Source: Sodiomyces alkalinus F11 (Eukaryota > Ascomycota > Sordariomycetes > Glomerellales > Plectosphaerellaceae). Taken from it: DNA of 64,000 nucleotides. The stretch is taken from positions 1,139,149-1,203,148 of the forward strand of contig NW_021167086.1 in the NCBI RefSeq assembly GCF_003711515.1, read 5' to 3'. Each line of letters starts with the position of its first letter. The first letter of the stretch is position 1. Made by a program: the position numbers and the translations under genes. This document shows, one piece after another, positions 34,130-45,970 of this stretch. A model generated the notes under the pieces. It had not been told where the DNA came from, did not search any database, and saw nothing but the letters and a program-made list of their open reading frames with translations.

Positions 34130-37100
34130 TCACGAGCTCGAGTTCCAAGACGACAAATCCATCGCGTCCATGGGTCCCATGTTCATGAGTGATCGCAGAA
34201 CCCCTTCGGCCATGGGCGTCATGCCCCCTTGCCCCGGCATACCTTCCCAACTGCCCGGGTCCATACCGAATCCTTGCACCGGTGTCTCACCCACGGTGAA
34301 TCTCTGTGCCGAAGCAAGCCCACTCGTCCCCATCCCGAAGCTCCTGGGGTCTCCGAAGAAAGACTGCCCATGGACTTGAACATTGGACCTATTACTTGCG
34401 TCCTGTATAGTCGATGCTTTGTGGTTTGGGAAAGCGTCTCTCCCTGTCCGACTTTCTGTAGCTGATGCTATCTTACCGGACCTCTGTTCCGTTGTCGAGC
34501 TTGAGTTAGGCGTCGGCCGCCTCGACAGTTCACCGTCCGGCGACGTGGCGTTCTTCTCGCCACTACTCTCGCTATGACCGAAGCCTGACGCCTGGCCGTT
34601 GCTCGATGCGCCTGGGCCTTTGTCATAAATTGATCCTGACCTAGGGGTTAATATGACGCCTTGCATCGGCAGGCTACCAGTTCCAGTACTTCGCTCATGG
34701 GACAGAGCTGGATCTGTTGGAGTCCACTTCTGACCTGTATATGGCCTTGACTGGGCCTCCGGCTGCGCCTCAGAATCCGTGGTTCCCATCATGTCAGGGG
34801 CAAGGGGCGCCTGGCCACCGTTATCCGTAGCTTTGGTGAATTCGCCGCGGCAGGAAAGAATTCCGGCAACGCCGTTAGGGTCATCGCAAAGTTTGGCGCC
34901 CGTGCTAAGATCAGGCTACACGGCCAGTCAGAACTGATATGGGTCTTTGACTGGGTATCTTTGGCTCGACCTAAGGAGGGCAGACTCACGCTATCGCCAC
35001 TTCGGGGAAAGGCAGACCGTAGCCTCGGAATCCTCACCCCCAAAGCTTCCAAGTCCACATCCAGCTGGACCAGAAATGATTCCGTCAGCGGATTTCGGCG
35101 TTTGAGGGCACTCATCGCCGAGAGGAGGAACCGTAAAGAATCAGCTGTTTGGCTGTCGTCTGGACTGCTCTTGAGATATTGGACAAACACTCGCGCGGCG
35201 ACGTATAGACAAAAGGAGATGAAAGGGTTCATCTATGGTCCTGTCAGGGAGGCATTATTCAAAGATGTGGAAGGTGGGGGCCACCTTACCGAGGACAGAT
35301 CCATGTGAGATATCATTCTCATTGTGCTGGCAATGTCGCTGGCGGCCGTGATGCACCGGACTTTGCTTTCGGCACTAACTGAGGCCGGGAGCTTGTTCTT
35401 GTCGGCCTTGAAAATGGCAGCTTGATGCAGGCAAATAGTAGACGTGTGAATGCTCATATTTGTGAATACAATGTTGGGGTTTCCAAGACCAGCCGGTAAC
35501 TTCAAATGCGGTGGCAGGCAGAGGGATGTAGTGAGAAGGATGTTATCCATGCTGCGGTGGCGCTTCCAGAACTCTCCGTTGAGGTCGTTGTCTCGATCAT
35601 CGGGGTCGGGTCGGTGGAGGTGGATGAGGTTGCGACCGAAGAGGCAGGCCATGAGCACAATGCCGCCAAATGAAGATAATTTACTGGCGCCAGCAGGAGT
35701 CATGCAATCCTGCAAGGACTGAGTCTGTTCGGGCCTGCTCATGTCGAATGCTTCGTCGGAGGATGGCAAGTTGGTCATGATGTCCTTCTCGTCGATGGTC
35801 ATAGGCCAGCCTGTGCCAATGCTTGCGTACCGATCTTCGCAGAATGCCATCCAGAAAGTGCGCCGCCTCTCTTCGCGCTCAGTCCAGTCTCGCGGTGGCG
35901 GAAGAGACTGTTTGACGTCTAGACCCGCGCCATCTAGCCGGTGGAGACCAATCCTGAGCAGAGTCAGCACCCTACCAATGCGCCAAAGACTATACGCAGT
36001 ATTGACAGTATCGTGGGAAACCACCCACTTCCATTGGTGATACTCACATTTGGCACAGACGCACAGCTGCGCCCGTGTTCATCCATGCTCTTGGGAAATA
36101 CATCATTTTAAACTCGTAAGAGGCCAGGAGGACGTGTGTTTGCGCGTGTGCGACAGATATCATATGCTCTCCATAGCCTTTGATGTAATCTGCTTCACTG
36201 TACTTGCGGGATCGTTGGTAGAAGAGATCCTTCAGACCAACGTACTTTTCTGTAGTGGAGCACGCCAATGTCCATATGGCGTATCTGAGTGCAACGGGTG
36301 GGCGTTGGTTTGGTGCACTGCAGTTTTGGTTAGCTAACACAATATTGCGCCCCGATGAAGCTGGCCAGGTTGGAGCTTGGTGCCCTGAGAGTGGAAGAGC
36401 GGGACGAAGCAAGACGGTGCCTCACAGGTTCATAGCGGCCAGGTATCTGTATTTGTGAATCATGGGAAGGGAAGGGTGGACCTTCTCGAAGTAGATCTGA
36501 TGGCTGCGCATGACGTGAAGATTAGCAGGTATGCCCGACCACCTAGGGCGTCTGCGGGGGTGAGCGCTGTAAAACGTACAGCTCGTCGATGGTCTCCTGC
36601 GGCGGGAGGGGCTCCTCCAAGCCAAGACCGATCATTTCCCACGTGAAGTTCCCACCAACGCTGCCCATACCCATGGACATATTGGACCCGAAGTTAAACT
36701 CGTCAACGGCAGGATTGGGTTGTGGTGATTCTCCGTTGAAACGCCAGCGATCAGTATGACGGTCACATGGAATAGCCAGGGAGGGGCCGGTAACGCCTAG
36801 GGCGGACGTCACAGGGGGTGCTTGTCCACGGGTTGCCGCCGCGCCAGCGTCGAGGGCGACAGACATGGGCCTGGTAGGATCCGTAGTACCACCCAATGAA
36901 GGGGAATGGGACTGTGTCTTGCTGAGAAGTGTCTCCACCTGTTCTACGATCGAGGCAGAAAGGTTGTTAGAGGCGATTTCGTTGTGTAATGAACTGGTCG
37001 CAACGGGAATGCTCACTTAACCGCTCTTCCAAAGCTTTCACATATCCCCGCTTTGGTCCGCTCTTCCTTCTGACCTCGTCATAAGCACACGAATGGCCGA

Positions 37101-37305
37101 GTCGGGCACAGGTGCCGCAGCTTGGCTTGCCACCGTCGCATTTGAGTTTTCTTTTCCGACATACAATACAAGCGAGGCGCTTCGGTTTCGGAATGCTGGC
37201 ATTGTCAGCTGTATCCCGTGGGTCTGGCGCAGCGTTAGGGTTTTGGGTTTGATTCTGGACGGAGCTGTTATTCAGCTCTGGCGAAGTCGGTGAGACTGGG
37301 GACAT
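34130..37305 (-). CDS. Zn2Cys6 transcription factor, seven exons
   Basis: The proposed exons are complement(join(34130..34915, 34990..35232, 35290..35953, 36048..36317, 36426..36503, 36580..36943, 37017..37305)), 2694 nt, 897 residues. The six introns are 57-108 bp with donors GTGAGC, GTACGT, GTGAGG, GTGAGT, GTAAGG and GTGAGT, and restore family-like sequence at each join. The zinc cluster is C46-x2-C-x6-C-x6-C-x2-C-x6-C73 (ACIVCRKRKLKCDGGKPSCG), followed by RKSGPKRGYVKALEERLKQV, a linker and dimerisation helix. The middle-homology (fungal_trans) domain runs from about 235 to 550 (IYFEKVHPSLPMIHKYRYLA, GAAVRLCQMIGLHRLDG, EREERRRTFWMAFCEDRYAS). The C-terminal 260 residues are Ser/Gly/Met-rich and end in MDAMDLSSWNSSS, a possible activation region. 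The target pathway is unknown. The 34916 acceptor could alternatively be 34811, which would remove 35 residues. Confidence 0.85.
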
Positions 37306-38620
37306 GATGAAGCCGGCAGCAAAAGTCCTCGAGGTGCAGGGAAAGTAATTTCACAGTCTACTCCGTAATCTAGGCGGGCAACGGTTTTGCACGTGGGATA
37401 TGATGAGGCGTCCAGACGTTGGCGACTGAATGCGCCACGGCGATATATTGACGAAACGCCTCGACGCGATGAGGCGAGCAAGCGGTTGTGCACGGGGTAA
37501 AGCGTCGTGGTCCGGGAGACACGTTCCAAAACCACGGGCGGCGAATAATTATATTAACCGTCTCGTTTGATATGGGTCGTCTGGGTTCGGAGGAGAAGGC
37601 GAAAGATGGGAACACGATAATAACGGGTGCCTGTTGTAATTACCAACACCCGCACCCATGACAGAGGACCGGACCGCATCGAACCCCCTTCACCTGTGAG
37701 CTGACCATTTTGGTTGGATAGGACCTAATAAAGGTGCTTATATTCGTACAGCGTGCATTGAGTTATGTACGGTGGTAATACTGTAGGGACACATGTACTT
37801 CGTACGTAGTTATAGCCCTCGAGGTACACGAAACGCTTAGTCAAGCAGGAAGGGGAGTCTATTACACACCACCGGGTACCCTTTTGGGACGGACTTGATT
37901 GCTGAGTATTATTTTGGAAATGTACGGATGCAATGTACGAAGTGAGTGTAAACTGAGTCTTTGCTCTCACTCCGTAATTAAACCAAAAGAAAAAGAAAAC
38001 CCCCCCCCCACCCCTAATGCACCTTTAAGGCTCCTCGAGTCTTTCATTGTTACTGAGGGGGTTTGTTAGGCTTAAGATCCAATGTGAAGTGGCTAGGTAG
38101 TATCGCGCTTCATTAAGGTAAGCTTCGTCAGACTTTATCGAGCATTCAAATTAAGTCCGGTTTATAGTCTTTAATTCCAGACCATCCTGCTCCTGAGCTT
38201 TGGAAAGGCGAATTTAAGAGTAACCCTAGGGTTTTGCAGATTGGTCAATGTGTATACCGAGAAGTTGCTCTCACAATGCGGTGGTGACGTGGTCGCCGCA
38301 AGGACCCTTGGAATCATCAAGATGCACAGAAGATGTTTCGACATGTCGGTGCGAACTTGGTTGTTCTCGATCGGTCGACGGTGTTTCTCAACTATTTAAA
38401 TGCCCCCGACCTACAATCTTTAAACGGTCCGAGACCTCGGTGGCCCCTCAGAGAACCAGCCTAACGTGAAATTGGAACAACTGTCATAGGGCTTGCCGTG
38501 ATGCCGACCTGTTCACCCAACAAGTGTTTCGATTCTTCCCTATTATCAATGCCCATGTCCTTCGTACGAGCATGCCGAGATTGTCATTCCCTGGTTTATC
38601 CTGCCCCATTAAGTTCGTTT
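37306..38620. other. intergenic region upstream of the Zn2Cys6 gene
   Basis: 1.3 kb without a supported gene. It has A-rich and C-rich homopolymers at 37982-38013, a GTACTTCGTAC motif at 37795-37805 and TACGAAGT at 37935. It includes the promoter of the Zn2Cys6 gene and the 3' region of TEX1. Confidence 0.45.
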
Positions 38621-39990
38621 TCACTTTCTTTCAGAGTCGACTCCAGCAATGCGAAGTACATCCTGGTCGACGTACGCGAGGCAATATCGTGTGGGGGCCC
38701 ATGCCACGACAGGACCTGCCTTGGTAGTCTTTATGGCGTGGACTCGTTCTCCCGACTCTACATGAAAAATGTCGAGGCTCGAACCTGTTTCACCGATGCT
38801 TTAGCTAGAGCCTGGCAATTGGGATGGTGAGAGCACTTGTGATTACTCCATGCCACTTACCCTCCTCACTTCCTCCAACAATGTAGCTCCCATCAAAAGT
38901 AAAGCCTTAGGTCGGAAAAACATGGTCAGAAGCACGCCAAATCAGATCCGCCACACTCGGAAGACAACTCACTGATGTTTCGAATCGGGCCTGTCGGGTT
39001 GCTGATAGTCTTCTGGCATATCCAATCCGTGGTATCCCACAAAGCAATCACCGAGTCGTACCCTCCCGTGGCGAGGTACCGCGCAGTCGGCTGCATTTCC
39101 ACGGATAGACACTGTGAAGTATGCCCGTTGAGGACAAATTCCTCGAGGCCGGCCGATCGATCGCGGTACAGCAAAGGTTCAAAGTCCGGATACGACAGAA
39201 TGCGGACATGGCCCTCACCAGTACTCAGAAAGATTTTTTTGCCGCTCCAACAAAAGGTGATCTGGTTGGTCTGAACTGGTTGTTGGTGAGCTGACAGAGG
39301 AGTCGATTGTGTCGGAGACAGCACGAAAACATTATTAGACTGTCCTGCGGTAAGCTGCAGCTTGGGGTCTTTCGGGTTTAGGTAGGAAAGCTTTCAATAC
39401 ACATACTTTGTTACCGACCATGAGGGTCTCGCCGTCCGGGGCCCAAGCTAACGAGGAAGCATCTGACAGCCCTGTGATCTCGTTGATACAAGTCTTGCTC
39501 CTCACGTCCCAAAACTTCACCACACCGTCGCTACTCACACTACAGAGCTCGGCATCCTTTGTGGGGTTGAAAGCAACCTTTTCAATGCCAGCAGAGTGTC
39601 CTTTGAGCTCCGTGGAGAAGCGCACGAGAGGCTTTTCTGGGTTCCCTAGACAGCCAGCATGTTAGTTGATTCCATCGCGTTACAATTGAATGGTATTGGT
39701 TTAGAGTATATGAGTGAGTTTACGTACACACTCGGAGAGTTTTATCTGAAGCACCTGTCGCGACAAGAGTTCCTTGCGGGTTCCATGCGATAGAACAAAG
39801 ACTGGATTCAACACGTTGGCTCTCGGTCTTGGGATGTCTTGATCAGAAAAGCTGGGCGACTAACATACCCTCGTGAACTGGCCCCTCGGGCAGCCGGGCT
39901 GAGGTCCTGGTAAGTTTGGCTCTTCACATTGCCAAAGTAAACGGGGAATCGATCTTTTGACAGGCTCTGTCTCGCGCGAAGAGGAGCCAT
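38621..39990 (-). CDS. TEX1: THO complex subunit TEX1/THOC3 (WD40), six exons
   Basis: Exons are complement(join(38621..38784, 38861..38905, 38973..39339, 39407..39645, 39728..39801, 39869..39990)), 1011 nt, 336 residues. The five introns are 67-82 bp with donors GTATGT, GTACGT, GTATGT, GTGAGT and GTAAGT, and every join keeps the frame. The protein starts MAPLRARQSLSKDRFPVYF and forms a WD40 propeller: SIAWNPQGTLVATGASDKTL, then VWNPEKP, LKGHSAGIEKVAFNP, DGVVKFWD, LAWAPDGETLMVGNK, TGGYDSVIALWD, DGSYIVGGSEEG and VVAWAPTRYCLAYVD. The order and spacing match fungal TEX1 and human THOC3. TEX1 is a nuclear subunit of THO/TREX, which couples transcription with mRNP packaging and export. The 45-bp exon at 38861 is unusually small but is supported by the resulting ISFTFDGSYIVGG motif. 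Confidence 0.93.
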
Positions 39991-40605
39991 GAGGTCGAAT
40001 CGAACCGGGCCGGCAGGACCGCACCGAAGCGGTAGGAAATTCTAAAACAATGTGTCGCCAAAAGCAATTTACTCCAAGGAAATCGACGGAGCCAGATGAG
40101 AGTTGAAGCGGCGAAATGGTAACTGATGGAACCGAAATTAAGGCTCCTGAACCTGAGCACAAGTTTCAAGGTATAGAATGATTCCCCTTCTCTTCAACTT
40201 GCGCTACCTACCTTACCCAGGTTGTGAATAAGAGACGAATCCTTACTGAGTATGGGTAGCACTACGACGTTAGAATCATACGAAGTGCTCAGTACCTACC
40301 TTAGCTAGGTCTTTCGGGGCTAGCGTCCCCGTACGCTTTCATTACGTGGGGAATGGGTCCTAGTTTGGTTCACCTTCCAATCAACATGCTAGTGCTCCGC
40401 ACTAGCTTACCTTACCTTAGGTGCTAGGTATCAGTACTTCGAGGGGACCGACGACCTGACGTCGGTCGCTACTCCGAACTCCGTCGTAATCAACGCCAGA
40501 GCCCAGCCCACCCAGCCTTCTTCTCAACATTCTACCATCGTGTTCTGCTATGCGCGAGGACATCCCCGAGACGGCCGCCGCCAGCGTGATCAGGGCTCTG
40601 ACGAC
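39991..40605. promoter_or_regulatory. divergent promoter region of TEX1 and RIC1
   Basis: A 615-bp region lies between the two start codons. It contains a run of ACCTACCTTACC words near 40205-40220, another CTTACCTTACCTTAGGT at 40405-40421, and a TACGAAGT motif near 40279. No TATA box is obvious. Confidence 0.4.
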
Positions 40606-43600
40606 ATGTATTGGCCATTCGGCACCCCGAAATGTTTCGCAACCAGCAGCAATTCCGGGCCAGAGTTCAACCTGATTGTATCGGATGACGGACTCCCGAG
40701 TCCCTTCAGCGAGCCTCCTACTTCGTTCCAGACGGCACCAGCTTCCCCAGACCGAATACCAAACGATGACCAAGCACGTCACCCAGGCCAAGATGATGGG
40801 CAGCTTGCGACCCCTGCGACACCTCTCACCCCCGCCGTTCAATCCGTTGACCACGATCACGGCCTCTTAGGAACCGATCCCAATGGCTCTCCTAGCCAGG
40901 CGCCACCACAACGCCGTGCCCCCACCAGAATCCCCCTGAAAGATCCAATTCTTGCTCTGCGTGTGTCACGCAGCGGTCACCTTTTTGCTGTGATCACCGC
41001 GGCATCCATGACAATCTGGCAATCCAAGGTGGGCTGCGTCTGTCCCATGTTCAATAGTTGGGGCATCGTCTAATCCTTACTGAAGCCAACCGTCGTCCTC
41101 GCTGTCGTTGTTCGGTCCCAATCCTCCCTCGAGACATACGGAGAAAATGTCGACCTCCTACTGCGCCCCGATTCAGCCATTCTGGTCGTCCATACTGCTT
41201 TGGGCTACCTTATTACCTACTCCCTTGCTACCGACACCGAAGCACAGGTGTATCGACCCTTCTTTCCGAACTATTCGAACATTCAACGACGGCGTCAAAT
41301 CCATGTTGGACCGGGAAGCAGCGCCCCTGATCAGTTTCTATGGGGCCCAGGGGAAGGGGGCGGTGTCCGGGACGTAAGCGTCCGGTTCAGGATGGTGATC
41401 AAGGTGGATGCCGGCATTGAAAGCGCTCTTGCCCTTGATGACGAATTGATTGTCGCCACTCGCAAACCCGCAGCCATCCAGTGCATCCGATGGACACCCG
41501 ATAACAGCGGTAGTCAGACGCGTACGGAGATGGTAACGCGGATGGGATGGCTTGACAGGAAAGTCACAGTGGTCGAGATGACCCACGACCGCCCGATGAA
41601 CCTTTCCACCTGGATAACGAACGATGGCAAGGCACATGCCGTGCAGCGCATAACATTGCGATACGACGCCGTCGCCAACGGAACTGATCCCAAGAAGTTG
41701 TTCAAAGGCCACTGCTTCCATTCGCCCCGTGAGAAATCCGAATATGCCCGCCGGGTGGTGATCAACGCTAGATTTTCTCTTATTGCTGTTGGATGCGCAA
41801 ACGGAGACATCCAAGTCTACTCTGCTCGCGATTACGCCGGCAACATCCCTCCATCTCATACGCACAGCCTTCCAGTATCGGCAGAGGTGGCCGGTGCCCT
41901 GACCACATTATGCTACTCTCCCGATGGGTACTGTCTGTTTGCCGGCTTCAGCAACGGCTGGGCTATGTGGAGCGTATATGGCAAACTCGGCAGCCATAGC
42001 TTTGGTTCCCCTGGGACCGTCGCCATGTCTACGTCTACCGGGGAGAATTGGATGTGCTCAGTCGTCGATGCTGCCTGGCTTGGAAATGGCTCTGAGCTAT
42101 TCTTGATAAGCTCCCAGCATGAAGCGATCTGGTCACTTGAGATTGCCAGAAGCGCAGTGGCTGGTTGTTACAACTCGGCGAATCTCGCTCGCACCGTCCT
42201 CCAGACGAGTACCAGTGTGATGATTTATCGCGGTTATAACCTTCCCGACCTAGCTTCGATCTCTGCCGAACCTTCTCTATGGCACACAACGAGGATTCCC
42301 GCCGCATACTTGCTTAACCAGTGGCCCATTCGCCACACAGTCATCTCCCCCGACGGGAGATATGTCGCAGTAGCTGGGCGGCATGGTTTGGCTCACTACA
42401 GTGTGAACAGCGGCCGTTGGAAGACATTTGCCTCCGAGACCATGGAGAACGAATTCCTAGTGAGGGGCGGGATGTGCTGGTATCAACACATTCTCGTAGC
42501 CGCTGTCGAGGTCAACAAAACCTACGAGCTTCGACTCTATTCCAGGGAGTTGGCACTGGAAAGCTCCCTAGTCCTTCACTCGCAGCGGATTCCTGCCCCC
42601 ATAGTTCTTATCGCCTCTTCCGGCGAAGACTCGCTCTTGGTATACACTTACGAAAACCTCTTGTATCACTTCATCTTTGCGCCTTATGCCGGTTCGGTGA
42701 GACTCGTACAGCTGGGCCAGATCGCGTTCCATGGTATCGTTAGATCACCCGCCAGGGTTCGTGGCTTGAGCTGGATATTGCCTGAGAGCCAGATGATTGA
42801 TGGCGATCCGTCTCAGGACGTCTCCGTGGCATCCGTTTTGTTCCTGGTGGACGCCAAGTTGGTTCTCCTGCGTCCATCCTTGAACCAAGAAGGCCATCTC
42901 AAATATGACATGCGTGTCATATCCCAGAACGTGGAATTTTACGTGAGCATGCGCGATGTGCTGACCCCCGAGGCCATTACCCGGTCCCCCGAGGAACAGC
43001 AGACGGCAACGGACAACCTTACTCTTCGCAACTCATTGTGGGTGTTCGACGGTAAGGAGTTTAGGCTTTGGCCTGAAATACACGACGTGATGCGAGCGAC
43101 ATCTAGCGATACATCAAGAGAACTGCCCCCCACCGTATCCATCCCAGTGGACTTCTACCCGCTCTCTACCGCTCTTTCAAAAGGAATTATCCTGGGCGTC
43201 GAAGCCGACTTGGCCCAGAGACGGGACCTCGGGTTCTCCTTCTTTCGCTTCGCCATCAGGGTTAGTGTGAAAAACGCTCAGCCTGTTGATGTTTAAGTCG
43301 CTGATCGCCGCTTACAGACGCATTTATTCATTCCCGACGTTCTTCGCTTCCTTCTCTGCGATAATCGCACCTCAGAAGCCGTTGAACTCGCCGAACAATA
43401 CCAAGGCCTCGATTACTTTGCTCACGCGTTAGAAATGCTATTGCACAAGACCCTAGACGAAGAGGTAGATTCGGCGCCCGCTCCCGAGCAGGCGATTTTA
43501 CCGCGAGTACTGTCATTACTGTCGTCTTTCAGGGAATATCTTGACATTGTAGTTCAATGTACAAGGAAGACGGAAGTAAGACAGTGGCGGACGCTATTTG

Positions 43601-44019
43601 CCTACTTGCCTCCCGTGCAGGAACTATTTGAGGAATCGTTACAGCAAGGCTTTCTCAAGACGGCCGGAGGCTACCTCATCGTACTGCACACCCTCGACGA
43701 GACGGGGTCTGCGCCAGAACAGACAGTCCGGTTGCTTTCGTATGCGATGAGAGCGCGGGACTGGGAATTATGCAAGGAACTCGCCCGTTTCCTGGCAGCA
43801 ATGGACGAGACGGGAAATACATTGCGGGAAGCTGTAGATAACGTTAAGGCCCCAGGAATGAAGACCACCACCCGACGAATGGACAGGCTGGACCTGCCTT
43901 CGTTTCCCTCGGGCAGAAGAAACATGAACGGGTCTGGTTCGAAGGGCAGCGAGAATGGCGAGGATTCAGATGGGGTTTCTGGGAGTGACATCGCCAGTCT
44001 TGATTCAGCCCGTCGCTGA
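40606..44019 (+). CDS. RIC1: RIC1, subunit of the Ric1-Rgp1 exchange factor for Ypt6, join(40606..41028, 41086..43260, 43318..44019)
   Basis: Three exons encode 1099 residues, starting at the ATG at 40606 (MYWPFGTPKCFATSS). Both introns are 57 bp: donor GTGGGC at 41029 with acceptor AAG at 41085, and donor GTTAGT at 43261 with acceptor ACAG at 43317, both phase 0. The N-terminal half resembles the RIC1 WD40-like propellers (ILALRVSRSGHLFAVITAAS MTIWQ, ISPDGRYVAVAGRHGLAHYS). The C-terminal part matches the RIC1 domain, including LWPEI, THLFIPDVLRFLLCDN and AVELAEQYQGLDYFAHALEM. The Ric1-Rgp1 complex activates the Rab6-type GTPase Ypt6 at the Golgi and supports endosome-to-Golgi transport. An insert after residue 30 is Pro/Ser-rich. 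The stop lies only 145 bp from the first LTR of the retroelement block, yet the frame is intact. Confidence 0.94.
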
Positions 44020-44163
44020 GAGGTTGGGCAAGGTGGATTGAGTAAGTGGGCTTGTCAGCTCTTAGGGGATCTTGTTGCGCGCTGTGGCGTGCTGGACTTC
44101 AACCTAATAATAGGTTATATTAATAGTCCATATATTCGGACTATCAACCTCTTAATCGGACTA

Positions 44164-45060
44164 TGTCGCACGTCAAAATAGCACTTATATAATTAACTTA
44201 ATAGAGCAGAAATCTCGTGTGTGTGTATTATATTAAGTTATATCTATATAAGTCTTTTATACCCTTAATTTAGGTGGTAAAGACTCTATTATAGGTACTA
44301 TATTATTTAGATCCTATCTAGTCTTTTCCGGTATCCTCTCTTATTATATCCTAATACCCGAGGTCCCCGAGATCCGAAGCCCTTAGTTAGGTATAGATCC
44401 CTTAGGGACTATATTATAGTCTGTATACCTATACGATATACTCCCTTAGTTAAGGTGGGTCTTCTTAGGTTAACTAATTCATTAGACGTTTTGGTTTAAA
44501 CTAAAAGCTCTTAACTTGTCTATTATAAAATTAATAGTTAAGGGAAAACGCCCTTATAAAAGGGATCTAAATCCGCTTTATTTAACTATTTAATTTAATT
44601 CTATCTTAATTGGTTCCTTAATCCTGATTAGCCGGATCTACTTAATCGGATATATCTATCGGATCTACTACGCCCTTAGGGGCCTTTATCGTTATTACGG
44701 CCACGGCTTTAGCGTATTTAATCTCTTTATATAGTTATTTTAATTACTCGATATAATTCTTTTAATCCGTTAAATTAAGCTATTACTATAGTCTTTTAAT
44801 CCTTACCTCCGGTAATACCTTTACTAAGCCGTCCGCGATTATATCCTTTATATTAATATATATAACCTTAAAGAAACCTTACTATACTAACTAGCGCGCT
44901 TACTAGTTATTAATATTAATATACCGTAATCTTATTCGTAGGCGTTATACCTTCTTATTAATAAGGTTAATAATCTTACTAATTATCATAATATAGCTAT
45001 AGTTATTATTAATCTAACCGAAGCTTTAGATCCCTTAATATCCGACTAACGAATAACGTC
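44164..45060 (-). mobile_element. truncated Ty1/copia copy (3' LTR plus internal end)
   Basis: 44164-44438 matches the two LTRs of the complete copia element (45694-45970 and 51465-51741). 44439 to about 45055 matches the internal sequence next to the left LTR (45971 to about 46570). Similarity then stops. Because the element runs on the minus strand, this is a 3' LTR with the adjacent 3' end of the polyprotein gene. The LTR keeps TG at its outer edge, where the other two copies have TA, a RIP-type change. Confidence 0.8.
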
Positions 45061-45693
45061 TCTAATATACCCTGACTAGACATATTATTAGATAGGTAGT
45101 TATAAGGAGTAAGAAGGTAGTAGCGAGAGGGTCTAAAAGGGAGCAGGCGTGAATTAAGTGGTAGTCACGGCTAGTCCGAATATAGGTAGTCCTAAAGAAT
45201 CAGAATAATCGCTACCCTCTCTATACTAAGGAGGGGGTACTATATAAGCACTATATACTCCTAGGCTAACGCTAGTATAATTAAACGGATATCGTAAATG
45301 GATATCTACGCCTAAGCCTAGGCCACGGCCCTAAATAATAGTATCGACCTAGGGTAGCCGTGGCTATATTAAGACGGGAGCCCGGTCTTATCTATACAGA
45401 AACCCGTCGTAGTCCTATTATATACCCGGCCTTTATCTCCTAGGCAGGGGCACCTAATAGGGCGACCTCCCCCGGAGTACTCCTATCCTTAGGAGCGGCT
45501 AGTACCGGATAGGGCTACTTTTCCCGATTATACCCGGTATCGGCCTATATCCCCCCCTACCGTCCTTCTATCACTAATCTCGTACACGACCCCGTTATAG
45601 TTCTATTATAGTCTTACCCTTAAGGAATCCGTTACTCTATTCCTACTATCCTTCTATTACTAATCCCGTACACGATCCTATTATAGTCCTGTC
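45061..45693. other. RIP-affected spacer between copia copies, with direct repeat
   Basis: No frame can be followed. Two related stretches, about 45562-45606 and 45646-45693 (CCTTCTATYACTAATC, then CGTACACGA), form a direct repeat ending at the edge of the complete copia element. CCTATTATAGTCCTGTC-like words also occur just beyond the other end of that element (51742-51757). Confidence 0.45.
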
Positions 45694-45970
45694 TATCGCA
45701 CGTTAAATAGACACTTAAAATGATTAACTTAGTAGAGCAGAAATCTCGTGTATATGTATTATGTTAAGTTATATCTATATAAGTCTCTTATACCCTTAAT
45801 TTTAGGTGGTAAAGACTCTATTATGGGTACTATATTATTTGGATCCTATCCGGTCTTTTCCGGTATCCGCCCCTATTATATCCTAATACGCGAGGTCCGA
45901 AGCCCTTAATTAGGGAGTGGATCCCCCCTAAATCCCCTATAGACCACGTTATAGTCCTGCCTATACGATA
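45694..45970 (-). repeat. copia 3' LTR
   Basis: 277 bp, matches 51465-51741 along its whole length with mostly RIP-type differences, and has inverted ends TATCG/CGATA. Confidence 0.85.
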
